From positions 59,033 through 123,032 of the forward strand of contig JAFDYI010000014.1 in NCBI GenBank assembly GCA_018267475.1: 64,000 bases of DNA, read 5' to 3'. Origin of the DNA: Bacteroidota bacterium (GTDB lineage Bacteria; Bacteroidota; Bacteroidia; B-17B0; Aurantibacillaceae). Below are positions 33,901 through 42,846 of this stretch, in pieces; the first letter of the stretch is position 1; each line of letters starts with the position of its first letter. The notes beneath the pieces were generated by a model, which was given only the letters and a program-made list of their open reading frames with translations, had not been told where the DNA came from and made no database searches. The position numbers and the translations under genes are program-made.

Positions 33901-36291
33901 CCTACTTCTAATACAAGTACTACAACCATATATACCGTATCGGGCACGGCCAGTGGTTGCGCACCCAGCAGCCCACTTACTTTGACTTTAACCGTCAATA
34001 CATCGCCTACGGTAACAGTTAATAACGCCACTATTTGTAGTGGAGGCACCGCTACCTTAACGGCTGCCGGAGCCTCTTCTTATACCTGGTCGGGCGGCTC
34101 TACCGCTAACCCATACAGCACAAACCCAAGCGCTACCACTTCTTATACCGTAATAGGTTCTAACGGAACGTGTACCAGCACGGCGGTGGCTAATGTAACA
34201 GTAAATGCTTCACCTACTATAACGGTAAATAATCCTACTATCTGCAATGGAGGTACGGCAACCTTAACGGCTAATGGAGCCAGCACCTATACATGGAATA
34301 CAGGAGGGAGCACCAATCCATATAATGTAAACCCAAGTGGCACTACATCTTATACTGTAACAGGCACCAGTGCATTGGGTTGTACCAACACCGCTATAGC
34401 CACAGTAAGCGTAAACCCAACTCCCACGGTGGTGGTAAACAACGCTACTATATGCAGTGGAGGCACCGCTACTCTTAGCGCCAGCGGGGTAAGCACTTAT
34501 ACATGGAGCACTTCTCAAACAACGGCTGCCATAACAGCCAGTCCAACAGTAACCACTTCTTATACCGTAATAGGCACAGATGCTAATACCTGTACGAATA
34601 CAGCGGTAGCAACCGTAAATGTTACTTCGGTACCCACCTTAAGCTTAGTTGCCACCTCTTATACAATATGTAATGGAGCTACTCAAACTTTTTCAGCCAG
34701 TGGCGCCAGCACTTATACGTGGTCGCCGGCCGGTTCTTTAACAGGGGCTAATACGGCTACGCCTACTTCTAACACAAGTACTACAACCATATATACCGTA
34801 TCGGGTACGGCCAGTGGTTGCGCACCCAGTAACCCGCTTACCTTAACTTTAACCGTAAACCCAACCCCTACCGTAACGGTAAATAGTAACAGTATTATAT
34901 GCGCCGGGAACACCGCCACTTTAACCGCTTCCGGAGCCGCTGCTTATGCGTGGAACACAGGCTCTACCACTAATCCATATAGTGTAAATCCTGTTGTGAA
35001 TACCAGTTATACCGTAACAGGAATTAGTGCAGCAGGTTGTACTAATTCGGCTGTAGCTACAGTAAGCGTAAACCCAACCCCCACGGTGGTGGTAAACAGT
35101 GCTACTATATGTGCAGGCACTACAGTTACTTTAACTGCCGGAGGTGCTACTACGTACACATGGAATACCACATCTACTTCTAATCCATACAGCGTGAGCC
35201 CGAGTACCAGCACCTCTTATACAGTAACAGGAAGCGACGTTAATAATTGTACCAACACTGCCGTAGCAGTAGTAACTGTAAACAACCTACCAACCATTAC
35301 AGTTCCTAACGCTACGGTATGTAGTGGTGCCAGCGCCGGATTAATGGCTTCCGGTGCTAGCTCCTATACTTGGAGCACAGGTGCTACTACTAATTCTTTG
35401 AGTGTAAGCCCGGCTGCTACTACGGTTTATACGGTATCAGGTGCTGATGCTATTGGTTGTACGGCTACTGCAACTACAAATGTTTGGGTTAATCCAACGC
35501 CTACGGTTAATGTAAGTGGTGTCTCTATAGATACTTCAAAGTGCGGCCAGCCCAACGGCGGCGTTAATAGCAACAATGCGCTTGTTGTAAACGGAGGTAC
35601 GCCTTCCTACAATTATCAATGGACGAATACAAGTACTGGTATGGTAGTATCTACAGCCTCTGTATTAAGCAATCAGTCTGCGGGTAGTTATAGCCTGCAG
35701 GTAAGTGATGCTAATGGTTGTGTAGCAAGTGTAGCGGGAGGCAGTCCTACCTTTAGTGTTCCTGCATCGGCGGCGGTGGTAGCTCAGTTTACAGCCAATC
35801 CTACCATGGGCACCACTCCTTTAGTAGTTACATTTAACAACGGCTCTACGGGGGCAGGCAATTATGTATGGGTGTTTGGCGATGGAGGTAACTCTACCCA
35901 AGCTAATAATGTATCGCACACATATAGCAATGTGGGTACTTATACAGCGGTATTAATAGCCTCTAATGGTCCGTGTGTAGATACGGCTCGCGTGCTCATC
36001 ACCACTAATGCGCCTACTACTTTAGTTATACCTAACGTGTTTACACCTAATGGAGACGGCATAAATGATAATTTCTTTATAGAAAATTCAGGAATGAATA
36101 CCTTGTCATGCCTAATATACAACCGATGGGGTGAGCTGATGTTTACCATATCGGCTCCCAGTCAACAGTGGGACGGCAATGCCCCCAGCGGTGAAAAAGC
36201 ACCCGACGGAACGTATATGTACATCTTAGAAGCGCAGGGAAATAATGGCAAAACGTTTAGTCAGCACGGCTCTCTTTTGTTGATAAGATAA
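30925..36291 (+). CDS. Giant T9SS-secreted surface protein with Ig-like repeats
   Basis: A 1788-residue surface protein. Order: signal peptide (residues 1-25, ending NKAQ); a glycine-rich domain (about 35-300) beginning WVVPNCVTSVTVQVWGG with long Gly runs and several Cys pairs; 17 Ig-like repeats (306-1526), each with a C-x2-G start, YTWNTGSTSNPYSVSP core and SYTVTGT end; a SprB-like unit (about 1527-1615); a PKD domain (about 1620-1695) with YVWVFGDGG; and a type B T9SS sorting domain (1702-1788) with NVFTPNGDGINDNF. Such proteins serve as adhesins or in gliding; the ligand is unknown. No partner gene is adjacent. Confidence 0.92.
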   Translation: MVNKQLLKSFFLAACSFFSIENKAQTVTYSSPGTTTWVVPNCVTSVTVQVWGGGGGGGGVSSRNQDGSNYDGNEACSCGGGGGGGGFSSRVYSVNPGDAYTIVVGAGGGGGTGNTSSATAGNGASGGNSTFSGPATVAPGILTAYGGVFGGGALIDNPGWCMCHLGGNGAGGTGGGGANGTTTYSGGLGANGRDDASCHDQSGGGGGGAGSAGAGGNATVLACWGNENGGAGGSGGGGAGANGYAGSLCTNNCKSQNNGNAGSVVGGGGSGGLIHNHAWPTQWLTNNGGAGGNGQVVIMYSVPVYTLTLTSSSYVICNGGSATLGVSGASSYTWSPATGLNNANSATPIANPSSTTVYTVTGTALSGCPTTPATVTVTVNQPTVTVNNASICAGGTAVLTANGASTYTWNTGSTSNPYSVSPGSTTSYTVTGTSASGCTNTAVATVTVKSQPVVTVNSATICNGGTAVLTANGAILYSWNTGSTSNPYSVSPGASASYTVTGTGLNSCTNTAVANVTVNPKPSITVNNATICSGGTAVLTANGGTSYSWNTGSTSNPYSVSPGASTSYTITGTDINSCTNTAVANVTVNALPSVTVNNATICSGGTAILTANGASTYTWNTGSTSNPYSVSPGSTTSYTVTGTSVSGCTNTAVSTVNINAAPTLSLTATSYTICKGATQTFTVSGASTYTWSPSTTLDNPNIATPTSSATTTTIYNVAGTAAGCAPSSPVTLTLTVNSKPDIAVNSPTICKGETATLTANGANTYTWNTGSTANPYNVNPTVSTNYTITGTSVNGCTNVATASVTVNSTPTVSVNNATICNGGTAVLTASGASTYSWSTGATSNPYVVSPAIPVSYTVTGISAVGCTSTAVANVTVNALPPVSVNNPTICNGGTATLTASGASSYTWNTGTTVNPYSVSPSTTTSYTVTGIDANSCTNTAVATVNVSAIPSLSLAATSYVICNGATQTFSASGASTYTWSPAGSLTGANTATPTSNTSTTTIYTVSGTASGCAPSSPLTLTLTVNTSPTVTVNNATICSGGTATLTAAGASSYTWSGGSTANPYSTNPSATTSYTVIGSNGTCTSTAVANVTVNASPTITVNNPTICNGGTATLTANGASTYTWNTGGSTNPYNVNPSGTTSYTVTGTSALGCTNTAIATVSVNPTPTVVVNNATICSGGTATLSASGVSTYTWSTSQTTAAITASPTVTTSYTVIGTDANTCTNTAVATVNVTSVPTLSLVATSYTICNGATQTFSASGASTYTWSPAGSLTGANTATPTSNTSTTTIYTVSGTASGCAPSNPLTLTLTVNPTPTVTVNSNSIICAGNTATLTASGAAAYAWNTGSTTNPYSVNPVVNTSYTVTGISAAGCTNSAVATVSVNPTPTVVVNSATICAGTTVTLTAGGATTYTWNTTSTSNPYSVSPSTSTSYTVTGSDVNNCTNTAVAVVTVNNLPTITVPNATVCSGASAGLMASGASSYTWSTGATTNSLSVSPAATTVYTVSGADAIGCTATATTNVWVNPTPTVNVSGVSIDTSKCGQPNGGVNSNNALVVNGGTPSYNYQWTNTSTGMVVSTASVLSNQSAGSYSLQVSDANGCVASVAGGSPTFSVPASAAVVAQFTANPTMGTTPLVVTFNNGSTGAGNYVWVFGDGGNSTQANNVSHTYSNVGTYTAVLIASNGPCVDTARVLITTNAPTTLVIPNVFTPNGDGINDNFFIENSGMNTLSCLIYNRWGELMFTISAPSQQWDGNAPSGEKAPDGTYMYILEAQGNNGKTFSQHGSLLLIR
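31840..35502 (+). repeat. 17-unit Ig-like repeat array with a higher-order period
   Basis: Seventeen in-frame units within the giant protein. Thirteen are about 70 residues; four are longer (about 78), with TSYTICNGATQTF and GTASGCAPSSP, beginning at 31840, 32911, 33775 and 34636. After the first block (one long plus four short), the pattern is one long plus three short, repeated three times with a period of about 864 bases. The long units at 33775 and 34636 are nearly identical in DNA, so whole blocks were duplicated recently. Confidence 0.88.
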
Positions 36292-36305
36292 AAGGGTAGT
36301 TGATT

Positions 36306-38333
36306 TTATAGGCTGGGATACTCAATACGTACGTGGTACATATTCATCAGTCGTTTTTTGAATATCTTTTTTAGAAGCGATATTTCTTTTAAGGTAATGT
36401 CGGAATTTATAAGCTGATTGGAGTCTATTTTTAATTTAAAGATACGTTCAACCAGTTCATCTATATTCAAGGCATCGTATTTTTTTAAACTGCGAGAAGA
36501 TGCTTCTACGCTATCGGCTAACATGAGTACGGCAGTTTCCTTGCTAAAAGGAATGGGGCCCGGGTATTTAAAATTTATTTCTTCGGTTTTAGTGCTGGGA
36601 TTTTCTTCTATCTGTTTAGCGTAAAAATAGCTTACAAAAGTAGTGCCGTGGTGAGTGCGAATAAAGTCAATAATTTGGTCGGGAAGTTTGTATTGATGCG
36701 CCATTTCTATTCCTTTAATAACATGATTGATTATGGTTTGCGCGCTTTCTTTATAACTTAAATCTTCGTGTGGGTTTGTTTTTGAAGATTGGTTTTCGGT
36801 AAAAAAATGCGGGTTGTAAAGTTTCCCGATATCGTGATACATAGCCCCTGTGCGTACCAACAAAGCTTTGCCTCCCATAATGGCTACGGCTTCTTCGGCC
36901 ATGTTAGCTACCTGTACGCTATGCTGAAATGTGCCGGGTGCGTGGCTTGATAGCTGTTTCAATAAAGGATTGCTGCTTACATCGTTTAGTTCTAGAAGAG
37001 TAAAGTCAGAAATAAAACCAAATGTTTTTTCAAACACATAAATAAGTGGGTATGCCAACAATAAGCTGGCTGAAGAGAACAAGAAAGGGTAACACCAACT
37101 AATATCAATGTCTTTAATAGTTGAGGCATGTAAAGCAAAAAAAGCTCCCATACTTATTAGTAAAGTAGCTATAGAGGTGATAAATAATTGCGAACGCCTA
37201 AGCAAATGCGCTACGCTAAAAATAGCAGCAATTCCTGTAAATAATTCTATAAATAGAAAATTAAATTTTTGCTGTGTAAAAAACAGACTGCATATTAAAA
37301 CCGTATTTAGATGCACAAACAAGGCGGTGCGCGTATCGAAAAAAGTACGAATGATAACCGGCGCAATAGCAAAGGGTATGACGTATAGACTAATATAAAC
37401 GCTTTTTGATACTAAAGAAGAAGAAACAACAAATAAGCAGATAATCAAAAAAATAAAAACGACGTGTGTGTTTTGGGCAAAAATAGGTTTCCTAAATAAA
37501 GCTAAGAATAAAAACACCATGAGCAAACAAAGGAATACGTACATTGTTTTACCTAATAGTGCTAAGGCTGAGGTACTGCGCTGGCTGCTTTGTTTATCTA
37601 ATTCTTTTTGCAAGGACTGCAAAACAGCAGCGCTTTGTAAGGATACTACATCGCCTCTATTTATGATGGTTTCCCCTTTTATTTTTTTGTCTTTTATAAA
37701 AGCAATATCGTTTAACTCTTGTTTTAGGTTTTGTTGCGTAAGGTTTTTATTATACTGCAAGGTATGAACGAAATAATCTTCGGATAGGTTCGTTAGTTGC
37801 ATAGCGGTATGTTCGTCAAAATTATTTTTTAATGTTTGTTCTAAAAAGCTATCGGCCTGCGCCAGTGTATAAAAATCTTGCAAATAGGCTTCTGTAACTA
37901 CTTTGTTTTTTTCTATTAAAATTTTTGGATTAGCGGAGTAAGTAGCGCTATCGGGCAATTCAATAATTTTTTTATTTAGTAGAGCTAAAAAAATAGTTTC
38001 AAAAATACGTTTTTGAGCGGGATTGAGCTTGTTGTTTTTAAAAAAAGCATTTGTTTTTTGTTTAAAGGCAGAATCGTTTGTTCGGTAATATAATTCGGCA
38101 TGAGCTTGTACGCCTTGCTGTTCGGCAGTAATTTCAGCTTTGCTTTTATATACAGCAAAATCAAACGGGGCAACTAAGTTTTCGTGCATCCAAGGTTTGC
38201 CCACTTCGTATTTAATAAGAGGGGCGTCTGCACCAGGCAACAACCACACTATAAAAAATAGACTTACAGAAAATACGCCTACCTTAAACCAAAGTGCGTG
38301 CTTGTTTCTTAAATAATCAAGTAAGCGCCTCAT
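36306..38333 (-). CDS. 7TM-HD phosphodiesterase, PgpH-like
   Basis: A 675-residue membrane protein: an N-terminal transmembrane helix, an extracytoplasmic 7TMR-HDED domain (about 50-260), seven transmembrane helices (about 265-450) and a cytoplasmic HD domain with His500-Asp501 in MYHDIGKLYNPHFF. The downstream HGTTFVSYFY and ADSVEASSRSL are PgpH features. PgpH enzymes hydrolyse cyclic di-AMP to pApA. Its start overlaps the haaO stop by 4 bases, so it is coupled to that gene as the last member of a four-gene operon. The convergent giant surface-protein gene ends 14 bases away. Confidence 0.9.
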   Translation of the reverse strand: MRRLLDYLRNKHALWFKVGVFSVSLFFIVWLLPGADAPLIKYEVGKPWMHENLVAPFDFAVYKSKAEITAEQQGVQAHAELYYRTNDSAFKQKTNAFFKNNKLNPAQKRIFETIFLALLNKKIIELPDSATYSANPKILIEKNKVVTEAYLQDFYTLAQADSFLEQTLKNNFDEHTAMQLTNLSEDYFVHTLQYNKNLTQQNLKQELNDIAFIKDKKIKGETIINRGDVVSLQSAAVLQSLQKELDKQSSQRSTSALALLGKTMYVFLCLLMVFLFLALFRKPIFAQNTHVVFIFLIICLFVVSSSLVSKSVYISLYVIPFAIAPVIIRTFFDTRTALFVHLNTVLICSLFFTQQKFNFLFIELFTGIAAIFSVAHLLRRSQLFITSIATLLISMGAFFALHASTIKDIDISWCYPFLFSSASLLLAYPLIYVFEKTFGFISDFTLLELNDVSSNPLLKQLSSHAPGTFQHSVQVANMAEEAVAIMGGKALLVRTGAMYHDIGKLYNPHFFTENQSSKTNPHEDLSYKESAQTIINHVIKGIEMAHQYKLPDQIIDFIRTHHGTTFVSYFYAKQIEENPSTKTEEINFKYPGPIPFSKETAVLMLADSVEASSRSLKKYDALNIDELVERIFKLKIDSNQLINSDITLKEISLLKKIFKKRLMNMYHVRIEYPSL

Positions 38334-38851
38334 TTAATAACAGGTGGGGCTTGCATAGTAGTATGGCATTTTTGGCAGGTGCGCAGCTCTTGGCTGTTAT
38401 AAAATTTTTCAAAAACAGTTTGAAACTGCGTAGTAATATCGGTAAGGGTAAAGTATTCTTCATACAATTTATGGTTGCATTTTTCGCAAAACCACAACAA
38501 CCCGTCTTTCTCGCCCGCTCTGCGCCGGCGTTCAATAACTAAACCTATGGTGTTGGCGGGGCGTTTTGGATTGTGAGGCACCTTAGGAGGAAGTAAAAAA
38601 ATAGCCCCTTCGTTTATGGGTACATCAATGGCCTTGCCATCTTCTTGAATTTGAACCACTACATCTCCTTCTAATTGGTAGAAAAACTCTTCGCTTTCGT
38701 TGTAGTGAAAATCTTTTCTAGAGTTTGGACCTCCTACTACCATAATGGTAAATTCAGCATCTTTATAAACAACTTTGTTGTTTACCGGTGGCTTTAATAG
38801 ATGGCGGTTTTCGTCAATCCATTTTTTGAAATTAAAAGGGCGCGTTATCAT
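38330..38851 (-). CDS. haaO: 3-hydroxyanthranilate 3,4-dioxygenase
   Basis: A cupin-fold non-heme iron dioxygenase opening the ring of 3-hydroxyanthranilate to the precursor of quinolinate, in the kynurenine route to NAD or tryptophan catabolism. The iron motif is in VGGPNSRKDFHYNESEEFFY, with a second His in LLPPKVPHNPKRP. The C-terminus has the rubredoxin-like pairs CEKC and CQKC found in bacterial HAAO. Length 173 is normal. No other kynurenine gene lies in this window. Confidence 0.93.
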   Translation of the reverse strand: MITRPFNFKKWIDENRHLLKPPVNNKVVYKDAEFTIMVVGGPNSRKDFHYNESEEFFYQLEGDVVVQIQEDGKAIDVPINEGAIFLLPPKVPHNPKRPANTIGLVIERRRRAGEKDGLLWFCEKCNHKLYEEYFTLTDITTQFQTVFEKFYNSQELRTCQKCHTTMQAPPVIK

Positions 38852-38893
38852 GATTTTAATTTTTAAATTGTGAATGATTTTATATCCATTGTG

Positions 38894-39310
38894 TTATCTA
38901 ATTCTATCAGCGGAGCGCACCAATTTTTCGTCTTTTTTTATCATTTTTCCTGCAACAAAAGAGGCAAAGGTTCCTATCAATCCTAAAAAAGGCACCCAGG
39001 TTGTGCCGGCAGGGGTATTAAGTACCGAGTTTGTTTTAAATAAAAAAAGAAAACAACAAAAAAACAGTGCTGTAAGGTTTGCTATTTTAAATTGCACGTT
39101 TCTTTTTTTATACAAAAAGATATTAACCAGTGTGAGGATGGATAGCGCTACATTAAGTACGCATAGTACCTGGTACAAAGGCGTTGCTTGGGGCGCAGAA
39201 AAGTTTAGCAAATACACGCCGGTGTCTGTTTGCGCAAAGGGCACAAAAAAAAAGGTTATATTACACAGCAGCGCTAAGAGCAGGAGCAAGGTTTGTTTTC
39301 TTTGAATCAT
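38894..39310 (-). CDS. DUF4293 family membrane protein
   Basis: A 138-residue protein with four hydrophobic segments, at about residues 6-24, 42-66, 74-92 and 103-122, and an N-terminal MIQRKQTLLLLLALLCN. This is the layout of the Bacteroidota family DUF4293, whose function is unknown. It starts 3 bases after the Nudix gene and precedes haaO by 42 bases. Confidence 0.82.
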   Translation of the reverse strand: MIQRKQTLLLLLALLCNITFFFVPFAQTDTGVYLLNFSAPQATPLYQVLCVLNVALSILTLVNIFLYKKRNVQFKIANLTALFFCCFLFLFKTNSVLNTPAGTTWVPFLGLIGTFASFVAGKMIKKDEKLVRSADRIR

Positions 39311-39313
39311 ATT

Positions 39314-39766
39314 TTATGCAAAAAGTTCTTTTTGTTGAATTAATAAAGTGGCTACTTTTTTGTCGATGACAAAGGTAAAATCATTTTCAGAAAGTTCGTT
39401 TAAAGTTATCCACCTAAAACTTTGCGCCCCATTTTTTTTGCTCTTAAAATCAAATTTTTTTGTTGAAATGGGTGTTTTTAGCTTCTCTAAGGCTTGCACG
39501 GTGTAGTAAACGCTAAGAACCTGACTTTCATTAAAGGCTGATTTCACAAAAAAATCGGTGGTGTAAAAATGATGAAGCACCCGTATGGATAGGTTTAGTT
39601 CTTCTTTAAATTCGCGTATAATGCAATCTTTGGTTCCTTCGCCAAATTCCAATCCGCCGCCCGGAAGTTTAGTGATTTCTCTTTCTTTGATATACTCATC
39701 GCTAATTAATAGACGGCCGCCTTCTATCAAAAGACCATATACTCGCACATTAAATCCTTTATACAT
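39314..39766 (-). CDS. Nudix hydrolase
   Basis: A 150-residue Nudix protein that would cleave a nucleoside diphosphate linked to another group. The Nudix box is GGGLEFGEGTKDCIIREFKE followed by ELN, with the metal-binding Glu residues present. The N-terminus is NVRVYGLLIEGGRLLISDEY. Substrate is unknown. First gene of the operon nudix-DUF4293-haaO-pgpH; a TCAATTTG at about 39772 is close to the -7 consensus but misses one position. Confidence 0.88.
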   Translation of the reverse strand: MYKGFNVRVYGLLIEGGRLLISDEYIKEREITKLPGGGLEFGEGTKDCIIREFKEELNLSIRVLHHFYTTDFFVKSAFNESQVLSVYYTVQALEKLKTPISTKKFDFKSKKNGAQSFRWITLNELSENDFTFVIDKKVATLLIQQKELFA

Positions 39767-39848
39767 ATTGCAAATTGACTATAAAAAAACGATTTGAGAA
39801 GAGAAAGTTTTCATTTTTTTTCTGCAACAAATGTTTTTTCGTAAAATA

Positions 39849-40805
39849 TCAAGCGTGGCAGCATTCTATAATTTGTTGTGCGGTGCGCATAGTCAGGTAG
39901 GCCTCGCTTAAAGACACCTCCGGATTGATGCGACTTTTTATGGCTCTTGCAAAAAGCTCTAACTCGTGCGAAATGGCATTTACAGGTTTTATTGTTAGTG
40001 ATGTTTGTATTATTTTTTTTTCCTCTCTATCGGCTATTATTTTACCAGATTCTTGTGGGCTGAGAGGCTCAAAAAAACTTGCTTTTTGTGCGCTCTTGTT
40101 TAATAAGTCAATATCTATAACGCTTTCTTCTTGCAAAACATGTACCCTTCTTTTGTTTTCCATAGCTACTCTGCTGGCGCTAAGGTTGGCTACGGCTCCA
40201 TTATCAAAATCTATTCGGGCGTGGGCTATGTCGTGTGTGCTGCATAAAACGGAAATCCCTTGGGCTTGCACTTTTTTTACATTAGATTTCACAATACTTA
40301 ATACTAAGTCAATATCATGTATCATAAGATCCAGCACTACGGATACATCGGTGCCGCGAGGGTTGTACAAGGCCGAACGCTCGGCATGGATAAAAATGGG
40401 GTTTGCGAAATGGGGTTTGGCAGCTAACCACGCCGGGTTAAACTGCTCTACATGTCCTACTTGCGCTATAATACCGGCTTCATTAGCCAGCTGTTCTAAT
40501 TGTTTGGTTTCTTTTGGGTGCAGGGTGGCCGGCTTTTCAATAAATAGATGTTTGCCTTCTTTTATAGCCTGTTGGGCATATTCAAAATGAAAGGGGGTGG
40601 GGCACACAATATCAATAGCGTCGCATACCTTTAGCAAATCGGTGTAATGAGCATAGTGCTTTATAGAAAAGGTACGTCCCACCTGTTCCGCTCTTTCCGC
40701 ATCTGTATCAAAAAAACCGATTACCTCAAACTCGTTGCGCTCTTTTAGCAACGAAAGGTGTATGCTGCCTAAATGTCCTACGCCTATAACGCCTATTTTT
40801 ATCAT
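39849..40805 (-). CDS. Gfo/Idh/MocA-family oxidoreductase
   Basis: A 318-residue NAD(P)-dependent sugar-type dehydrogenase. The Rossmann motif is IGVIGVGHLGSIHLSLL; the conserved EKPATLHP (residues about 96-103) is the family lysine motif. The DLMIHDIDLVLSIVKSNVKK block holds the His of the catalytic triad. The C-terminal domain ends SLSEAYLTMRTAQQIIECC. Substrate is unknown. It stands alone, divergent from pcm, each with its own TAnnTTTG element. Confidence 0.9.
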   Translation of the reverse strand: MIKIGVIGVGHLGSIHLSLLKERNEFEVIGFFDTDAERAEQVGRTFSIKHYAHYTDLLKVCDAIDIVCPTPFHFEYAQQAIKEGKHLFIEKPATLHPKETKQLEQLANEAGIIAQVGHVEQFNPAWLAAKPHFANPIFIHAERSALYNPRGTDVSVVLDLMIHDIDLVLSIVKSNVKKVQAQGISVLCSTHDIAHARIDFDNGAVANLSASRVAMENKRRVHVLQEESVIDIDLLNKSAQKASFFEPLSPQESGKIIADREEKKIIQTSLTIKPVNAISHELELFARAIKSRINPEVSLSEAYLTMRTAQQIIECCHA

Positions 40806-40812
40806 AATAATG

Positions 40813-40820
40813 CAAACGTA
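40813..40820 (-). promoter_or_regulatory. -7 promoter element of the Gfo/Idh gene
   Basis: CAAACGTA on the plus strand is TACGTTTG on the minus strand, 7 bases before the start codon, implying a leaderless or near-leaderless mRNA. Confidence 0.55.
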
Positions 40821-40888
40821 AGATATAATTAAAAGTCTTTTGTTAGTAAACTTCTAAAGATATTCATAACAGGTTGTTAGTTTTAAGA

Positions 40889-40896
40889 TAGATTTG
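40889..40896 (+). promoter_or_regulatory. -7 promoter element of pcm
   Basis: TAGATTTG, 7 bases before the pcm start codon, again implying a near-leaderless transcript. Confidence 0.55.
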
Positions 40897-40903
40897 CAAA
40901 ACA

Positions 40904-41557
40904 ATGATAGATAGAATAGACACCTTTCTGCATAAAGGAAAGAGAAAAAAATTAGTAGATTTGTTAAGGCAAAAAGGCTGTACCGACGAGCAGGTGTTGG
41001 CGGCCATAAACGAGGTGCCTCGCCATACTTTTTTAGATAGTGCCTTTCTAAATTTTGCTTACGATGATGAGGCTTTTCCCATAGGCGAAGGGCAAACTAT
41101 TTCGCACCCCAGTACGGTGGCTTTTCAAACCCAACTTTTAGCACTAAAAAAAAACGATAAAGTGCTTGAAATAGGCACAGGCTGTGGCTATCAAACGGCC
41201 GTTTTGCTGGAAATGGGAGCCAAAGTATTTACCATTGAACGTCAGCAAAAACTATACGAAAAAACAAAACTGCATTTATCTTCTTTAGGTTATAATGCCC
41301 GCTTTTTTTATGGAGATGGCTATGAAGGCCTGCCTCATTATGCCCCTTTTAATAAAATAATTGTAACGGCTGCCGCTCCCTACCCGCCCGATGCCTTATT
41401 AAAACAAATGGCCATAGGGGGGACCATGGTAATACCCATAGGCAAGGGGGCCGAGCAGATCATGAACATTATTCAAAAAAAATCAGAAACTTTGTTTGAA
41501 CGCAGCGAGCTGGGCAAGTATAAATTTGTACCTATGCTAAAAGATAAAAGTCGTTAA
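40904..41557 (+). CDS. pcm: Protein-L-isoaspartate O-methyltransferase
   Basis: Pcm methylates isoaspartyl residues of aged proteins to start their repair, using SAM. Family marks: VPRHTFLDSAF, the IGEGQTISHPSTVAFQTQLL substrate segment, the SAM motif VLEIGTGCGYQTAVLLEMGA and FNKIIVTAAAPYPPDALLKQ. Length 217 is normal. Convergent with the ABC permease, whose stop lies 11 bases away. Confidence 0.94.
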   Translation: MIDRIDTFLHKGKRKKLVDLLRQKGCTDEQVLAAINEVPRHTFLDSAFLNFAYDDEAFPIGEGQTISHPSTVAFQTQLLALKKNDKVLEIGTGCGYQTAVLLEMGAKVFTIERQQKLYEKTKLHLSSLGYNARFFYGDGYEGLPHYAPFNKIIVTAAAPYPPDALLKQMAIGGTMVIPIGKGAEQIMNIIQKKSETLFERSELGKYKFVPMLKDKSR

Positions 41558-41568
41558 ATAAAAAGACA

Positions 41569-42846
41569 CTAAGACTTCCACCTCCAAAGAGAAACCGCCT
41601 GCAACGCTGCACTAATAAGTATAATAGGAAGACTGTTTTTTAGTACATCGTGCCATTGAGCCGTTTCTAAAAATAAATTGTAATACGCTTTTAAACACCA
41701 AAACATAGGGGATATGTAGGCCGCGTATTGAAAGCCTTGTGGCATAGCAAAATAAGGTATTAAAATACCGCCTATTGCTGCCAGTATTACTACCGACAAG
41801 GAGCCAAATCCATTGGCTTGCTCTTGCGAACGAGCCCAGGTGCCCACGCATTGCGCATAGCTAATGGCGCACCAAGCACATAGTATGGATACTAAGCCCA
41901 GCGCAAAAAGGTTGGTAGGTATATTTAGTTTGGGCAAACCCATAATGGGAAATAGAAACAAACCAATAAGAAAAATAACCAGCACTTGTAATAAACATAC
42001 GCATAAATAGGTTATTTGTTTCGATAATAAAATCAAACCGTAATGGGTGGGTAGTGTTTTAAGGCGCGTAAAACTTCCGCTCACTTTTTCTTTTACTAAA
42101 TTGCTTCCTAAAGAGGTTACAATAAAAAACATGGCAAATAAAGTCCAGGCCGGTATGTTGTGCTGTGTGGCGTTAGGAATAAGGTGCCCACCATCTTTTG
42201 ATAAGGGTATTTCATTTATTTTTAATTGTTGCGAAGTGATTTCTTGCTCTAAATCTTGTGGCAATGGTTTTTCGTTTAGCGAGGTGTATAAGGCGCTTAA
42301 AATTTGTTTGGTTTCTATTAGTTGTACGGCTGCATATATTCCTCCTTCAATAGATTGGCGGTATGAGGTTTGCAAGGCAGGGTGGTAGTAAAAAAACAAG
42401 TTTTTATCCGATACGTTATTTTCTTTGTTTAAGGCACCGGCTTCGTCTTTTATCCCAAAATTAGTTAACGCTTTAGCGCTTATTTCGGCGGCTTTATTTT
42501 TTATTTTTTCTGAAAATTGGCTGGGAATGCACAGCGCTATAAGGGCATCTGTTTCATTCATCTTTTGAGCTATTTGGCTTTCGTTAAGGTTTTCTGTGCT
42601 TTTAATTACAATAAAATGGCCGCTTTTTTGTAGAGAAACCACTAATTGTTTCGCCGCCTGCCCGCTGTCTTTATTACAAACAAAAAGCGGAATTTTGTTT
42701 TTGTTTACCACATCAAAAACGCTTGCTTGCAAGGCTGTAATGAGCACCGCTAATACAATAGGCATTACAAACATAAGGCTTAAACCTACTTTATCGCGAA
42801 GCAGAATTTTAATGTCTTTTTTTATGGAAGCCCATAGCTTAAACAT
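41569..42846 (-). CDS. ABC-2 type exporter permease
   Basis: A 425-residue permease with one N-terminal transmembrane helix (about 20-42), a large extracytoplasmic domain (about 45-215) and five or six C-terminal helices, including FAMFFIVTSLGSNLVKEKVS and VILAAIGGILIPYFAMP, as in the ABC-2 family. It overlaps the ATPase gene by 8 bases and is the last gene of the darB operon. Probably exports or places the resorcinol/flexirubin lipid in the envelope; that is inferred from the neighbourhood. Confidence 0.86.
   Translation of the reverse strand: MFKLWASIKKDIKILLRDKVGLSLMFVMPIVLAVLITALQASVFDVVNKNKIPLFVCNKDSGQAAKQLVVSLQKSGHFIVIKSTENLNESQIAQKMNETDALIALCIPSQFSEKIKNKAAEISAKALTNFGIKDEAGALNKENNVSDKNLFFYYHPALQTSYRQSIEGGIYAAVQLIETKQILSALYTSLNEKPLPQDLEQEITSQQLKINEIPLSKDGGHLIPNATQHNIPAWTLFAMFFIVTSLGSNLVKEKVSGSFTRLKTLPTHYGLILLSKQITYLCVCLLQVLVIFLIGLFLFPIMGLPKLNIPTNLFALGLVSILCAWCAISYAQCVGTWARSQEQANGFGSLSVVILAAIGGILIPYFAMPQGFQYAAYISPMFWCLKAYYNLFLETAQWHDVLKNSLPIILISAALQAVSLWRWKS

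Noticed and set aside
31917..35213. Regularly spaced open frames on the minus strand inside the adhesin repeats
   Set aside because: They recur with the repeat unit and are a by-product of its Ala/Ser/Thr codons on the opposite strand.
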